Assembly (NCBI GenBank): GCA_945867255.1 | Contig: CAMBHV010000035.1 | Location: 1-9,303, forward strand | DNA from: an uncultured Clostridia bacterium | GTDB lineage: Bacteria; Bacillota; Clostridia; Oscillospirales; Ruminococcaceae | Length of the DNA stretch: 9,303 bases | Direction of reading: 5' to 3' | Shown here: piece by piece, positions 7,070-9,303 of the stretch | Layout: each line of letters starts with the position of its first letter | Numbering within the stretch: the first letter of the stretch is position 1 | Program-made: the position numbers and the translations under genes | The notes under the pieces: generated by a model | Seen by the model: the letters and a program-made list of their open reading frames with translations, nothing else | Databases searched by the model: none | What the model was told of the DNA's origin: nothing

Positions 7070-8377
7070 TCACATCTGTGCCAGTGCCGCCTGCATGGCC
7101 TGAACCGCGCGCTGTGCCACCATAAGATAACGCTGGCGCTTATCTCGCACGCGCGTTTCCAGCGGCGGCAGGATGCCCATGTTCGCACCCATGGGCTGGA
7201 AATCTTTCGAGGGCGAAGTGATATAATTCAGCAGCGCACCGCACATGGTTTCACGCGGATATACCGGTGCTGGTTTTCCTTCCACACGCGCCGCAATGGC
7301 CCGGGCCGCCAGCAACCCGCAGGCCGCGCTTTCCATATACCCCTCAAAGCCGGTGATCTGCCCGGCAAAAAACAGATCCGGCCTTTCTTTCAGGCACAGC
7401 TGCGCCGTAAGCACACGTGGGCTGTTCAAAAATGTATTTCGATGCATTACACCATAACGCGCAAATTCCGCATGCTGCAGGCCCGGAATCATGGAGAACA
7501 CGCGTTTTTGCTCGCCAAACTTCAAATTTGTTTGAAACCCCACAAGATTGTACAATGTGCCCTCGGCATTCTCAGCACGCAGCTGCACATTCGCCCAAGG
7601 CCGGTGGCCGGTGGCCGGGTTCACAAGGCCCACGGGCCGCAGCGGGCCATAACGCATGGTGTCTGCCCCTCGACGTGCCATCACCTCGATGGGCATGCAA
7701 CCCTCGTACACGCTGAGCTGGCCGTCAAATTCATGCAACGGGGCACGCTCGGCCGTCACCAGTGCTTCATAAAAGGCCTCATACCCCTCTTTGTCGAACG
7801 GACAGTTCAAATAATCCGCTGTGCCGCGGCCATACCGCGAGGCCGCGAAGATCTGTTCCATATCCAGGCTTTGCGCCGTGACGATGGGCGCCGCCGCATC
7901 ATAAAACGACAACTCGGCCCCGCCCGTGACGGCCGCAATCGCATCGGCCAAAGGGCCCTGTGTCAGCGGGCCAGAGGCCACCAGTGTGATATCACTGCCC
8001 GCTGTGGGCAGCTCGGTAACTTCTTCGCGGTGCACGGTGATGCCCTGCTGGTTTTCTACCATTTGTGTAACACGGGCGCTGAATTTGTCTCTGTCCACGG
8101 CAAGGGCCCCACCCGCGGGCACGCTGCACGCGCGCGCCGCAGGCACAAGTGAAGACCCCAACAGCTCCATTTCGGCCTTCAGAAGGCCACTTGCAGAATC
8201 CAGCCGCTCTGCCTTCAGCGAGTTGGAGCACACCAGTTCCGCAAAGCCGGCTGAATGGTGCGCGGGGCTGAAAGTGTGCGGCTTTTGCTCGTATAAAGTA
8301 ACGGGCATGCCGTGTTTTGCAAGATACAACGCCGCCTCACAACCCGCAAGGCCGGCACCGATGATGTTGATGCGCAT
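7070..8377 (-). CDS. trmFO: Methylenetetrahydrofolate--tRNA-(uracil-5-)-methyltransferase TrmFO
   Basis: Cytoplasmic flavoprotein that makes 5-methyluridine at position 54 of the tRNA T-loop, using methylenetetrahydrofolate as carbon donor and FAD/NAD(P)H as reductant. The protein has 435 residues, the usual length. The N-terminus is a Rossmann FAD-binding motif (INIIGAGLAGCEAALYLAK from residue 3, reading RINII). The family motif LVCSNSLK gives Cys50, and YEGCMPIEVMAKRG-like sequence (here VMARRG) gives Cys227. By spacing these match the two functional cysteines described for TrmFO (Cys53 and Cys226 in B. subtilis); that match is inference. RYGRGTADYLNCPF and NPATGHRPWANVQL are further family blocks. 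The frame stays open 20 codons upstream to 8437, but that stretch overlaps topA. The ATG at 8377 directly precedes the FAD motif and has AAGGAG four bases upstream, so it is the chosen start. The gene sits 1 nt after topA, probably co-transcribed. Confidence 0.97.
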   Translation of the reverse strand: MRINIIGAGLAGCEAALYLAKHGMPVTLYEQKPHTFSPAHHSAGFAELVCSNSLKAERLDSASGLLKAEMELLGSSLVPAARACSVPAGGALAVDRDKFSARVTQMVENQQGITVHREEVTELPTAGSDITLVASGPLTQGPLADAIAAVTGGAELSFYDAAAPIVTAQSLDMEQIFAASRYGRGTADYLNCPFDKEGYEAFYEALVTAERAPLHEFDGQLSVYEGCMPIEVMARRGADTMRYGPLRPVGLVNPATGHRPWANVQLRAENAEGTLYNLVGFQTNLKFGEQKRVFSMIPGLQHAEFARYGVMHRNTFLNSPRVLTAQLCLKERPDLFFAGQITGFEGYMESAACGLLAARAIAARVEGKPAPVYPRETMCGALLNYITSPSKDFQPMGANMGILPPLETRVRDKRQRYLMVAQRAVQAMQAALAQM

Positions 8378-8378
8378 A

Positions 8379-9302
8379 TTACTCCTTTTTCTCCGCCGCG
8401 CTGCGAGAATACCCACAGCCCTCTTTTTCGCACACAAGCAGGCCGCTGCGCCCGCCTTTTTTGAACAGGCTTGCGCCGCACTGCGGGCATTTTTCCGCCG
8501 TGGGCTCGTTCCACGTCATGAAATCGCAAGTTGGATTTTTCTCGCAGCCGTAATAAACACGGCCTTTTTTGGAACGGCGCAAAAGAACCCTGCCGCCGCA
8601 TTTCGGGCATACACCGCCGGTGTCCTTCACAAGGCGGCGCGTGTTTTTGCACTCAGGAAAGCCCGGGCACGCCAAAAACTTTCCATAACGACCAGTTTTG
8701 ATCACCATTTTTCGGCCGCATAGTTCACACACTTCGTCTGTTTCTTCGTCTGGCACCTTGACCTTTTTGTCTTTCATGTCCTCTTCGGCCTTTTCCAGTG
8801 TGGCCGAAAAATCCTTGTAGAAATCATCAATGGTCTTATGCCAATCCGCCTTCCCGCTTTCCACCTTATCCAGATTTTGTTCCATCTGAGCAGAGAAATG
8901 CACGTCCACGATCTTTGGAAACTCTGCTTCCATCAGTTCGTCAATGGCGCGGCCAAGTTTGGTGGGCACCAGCTTTTTCTGCTGCCGCTCTACATAGTCG
9001 CGGTCGATGATCGTGGTGATTATAGGTGCATAGGTGGACGGGCGGCCAATGCCGTTCTCCTCCAGCGCTTTGATCAGGGAAGCCTCTGTATAACGCGCAG
9101 GCGGCTGAGTGAACTTTTGCTCCCCCTCCACGCTTTTTACTTTCAGCACGTCTCCTTCGGTAAGCGGGGGCAGAGCCGTCTCCTTTTTCTCCTTTTCGTC
9201 GGCGGCCTCTTCATACAGGCGCGAAAACCCGTCAAAGGTAACAGTATAACCGCTTGCCTTAAAAGTGTAGGCACCCGCAGCGATATCCGCAGCCACGGTG
9301 GC
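8379..9302 (-). CDS. topA: DNA topoisomerase I (type IA), C-terminal part; 5' end lies outside the window
   Basis: Type IA topoisomerase that relaxes negative supercoils in the nucleoid by cutting and resealing one strand. The frame is open to the window edge, so 307 C-terminal residues are visible of a protein usually near 690. In local numbering, residues 70-104 match the conserved core stretch (RYTEASLIKALEENGIGRPS, then TYAP). After this the core continues to about 185. Three C4 zinc ribbons follow: C192/C195/C212/C218, C232/C235/C253/C259 and C272/C275/C291/C296. These bind single-stranded DNA in the family. The active-site tyrosine and the Toprim domain must lie upstream and cannot be checked here. 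A charged Lys/Glu segment (residues 31-41) breaks the core; such linkers vary in the family. The gene ends in TAA one base before trmFO, and its last codons contain the trmFO ribosome binding site. A GTG at 9296 is internal, not a start. Confidence 0.97.
   Translation of the reverse strand, partial: ATVAADIAAGAYTFKASGYTVTFDGFSRLYEEAADEKEKKETALPPLTEGDVLKVKSVEGEQKFTQPPARYTEASLIKALEENGIGRPSTYAPIITTIIDRDYVERQQKKLVPTKLGRAIDELMEAEFPKIVDVHFSAQMEQNLDKVESGKADWHKTIDDFYKDFSATLEKAEEDMKDKKVKVPDEETDEVCELCGRKMVIKTGRYGKFLACPGFPECKNTRRLVKDTGGVCPKCGGRVLLRRSKKGRVYYGCEKNPTCDFMTWNEPTAEKCPQCGASLFKKGGRSGLLVCEKEGCGYSRSAAEKKE
8382..8387 (-). promoter_or_regulatory. Ribosome binding site of trmFO
   Basis: The minus strand reads AAGGAG, then TAAT, then the ATG at 8377. 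The site lies inside the last codons of topA (Lys-Glu-stop) and decides the trmFO start against the longer open frame beginning at 8437. The overlap suggests that ribosomes finishing topA can pass straight to trmFO. Confidence 0.8.
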
Positions 9303-9303
9303 C

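Noticed and set aside
6416..8152. 578-codon open frame on the plus strand, opposite plsX and trmFO
   Set aside because: It lies in exact codon register with both genes, which happen to share a frame, and it crosses the intergenic hairpins. Its product is rich in His, Cys and Arg and resembles no family I know. Avoidance of TTA/CTA/TCA in the real genes explains it.
8378..8437. 20-residue N-terminal extension of TrmFO starting at 8437
   Set aside because: It overlaps the end of topA in another frame, lies before the FAD-binding motif that opens the family, and the ATG at 8377 has its own Shine-Dalgarno.
1..9303. A novel defence, mobile or biosynthetic system
   Set aside because: Every substantial coding region is a recognised core gene, base and codon use look uniform, and no transposase, integrase, array or unknown gene is present.

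Overview
The window carries one tightly packed block of housekeeping genes, all on the minus strand, with open ends on both sides. In transcription order, from high to low coordinates, it reads: topA (DNA topoisomerase I, 3' part only), trmFO (folate-dependent tRNA m5U54 methyltransferase), plsX (phosphate acyltransferase), rnc (RNase III), smc (chromosome condensation ATPase), ftsY (SRP receptor GTPase), rdgB (XTP/dITP pyrophosphatase) and the first two codons of a further gene. I see no gene on the plus strand, no structural RNA, no mobile element, no CRISPR array and no convincing intrinsic terminator or promoter.

The organism is most likely a Gram-positive Bacillota of class Clostridia, plausibly of the gut Oscillospirales (Faecalibacterium/Subdoligranulum/Gemmiger-like). 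The reasons are the rnc-smc-ftsY order typical of Bacillota, a FtsY without the acidic A domain, TrmFO rather than TrmA, a TopA with three C4 zinc ribbons, strong AGGAGG-type ribosome binding sites, and GC-leaning codon use. The family-level placement is inference; the Bacillota placement is firm.

Spacing is tight: topA-trmFO 1 nt, trmFO-plsX 72 nt, plsX-rnc a 1-nt overlap (TGATG), rnc-smc 46 nt, smc-ftsY 22 nt, ftsY-rdgB 39 nt, rdgB-next gene 21 nt. This suggests one or a few long transcripts. No gap reaches 300 nt. The only gap with visible structure of note is trmFO-plsX, which holds two adjacent inverted repeats.

The genes serve different core processes: DNA supercoiling and chromosome segregation (TopA, SMC), tRNA modification (TrmFO), entry into phospholipid synthesis (PlsX), dsRNA processing (RNase III), co-translational membrane targeting (FtsY) and nucleotide-pool cleaning (RdgB). 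Several of these clusterings are old and conserved in Bacillota. Points worth a second look are the missing acpP/fab genes between plsX and rnc, an insertion and a tail in RdgB, paired hairpins before plsX, and strong avoidance of TTA/CTA/TCA codons that creates very long false antisense reading frames. I find no evidence of a novel system here.
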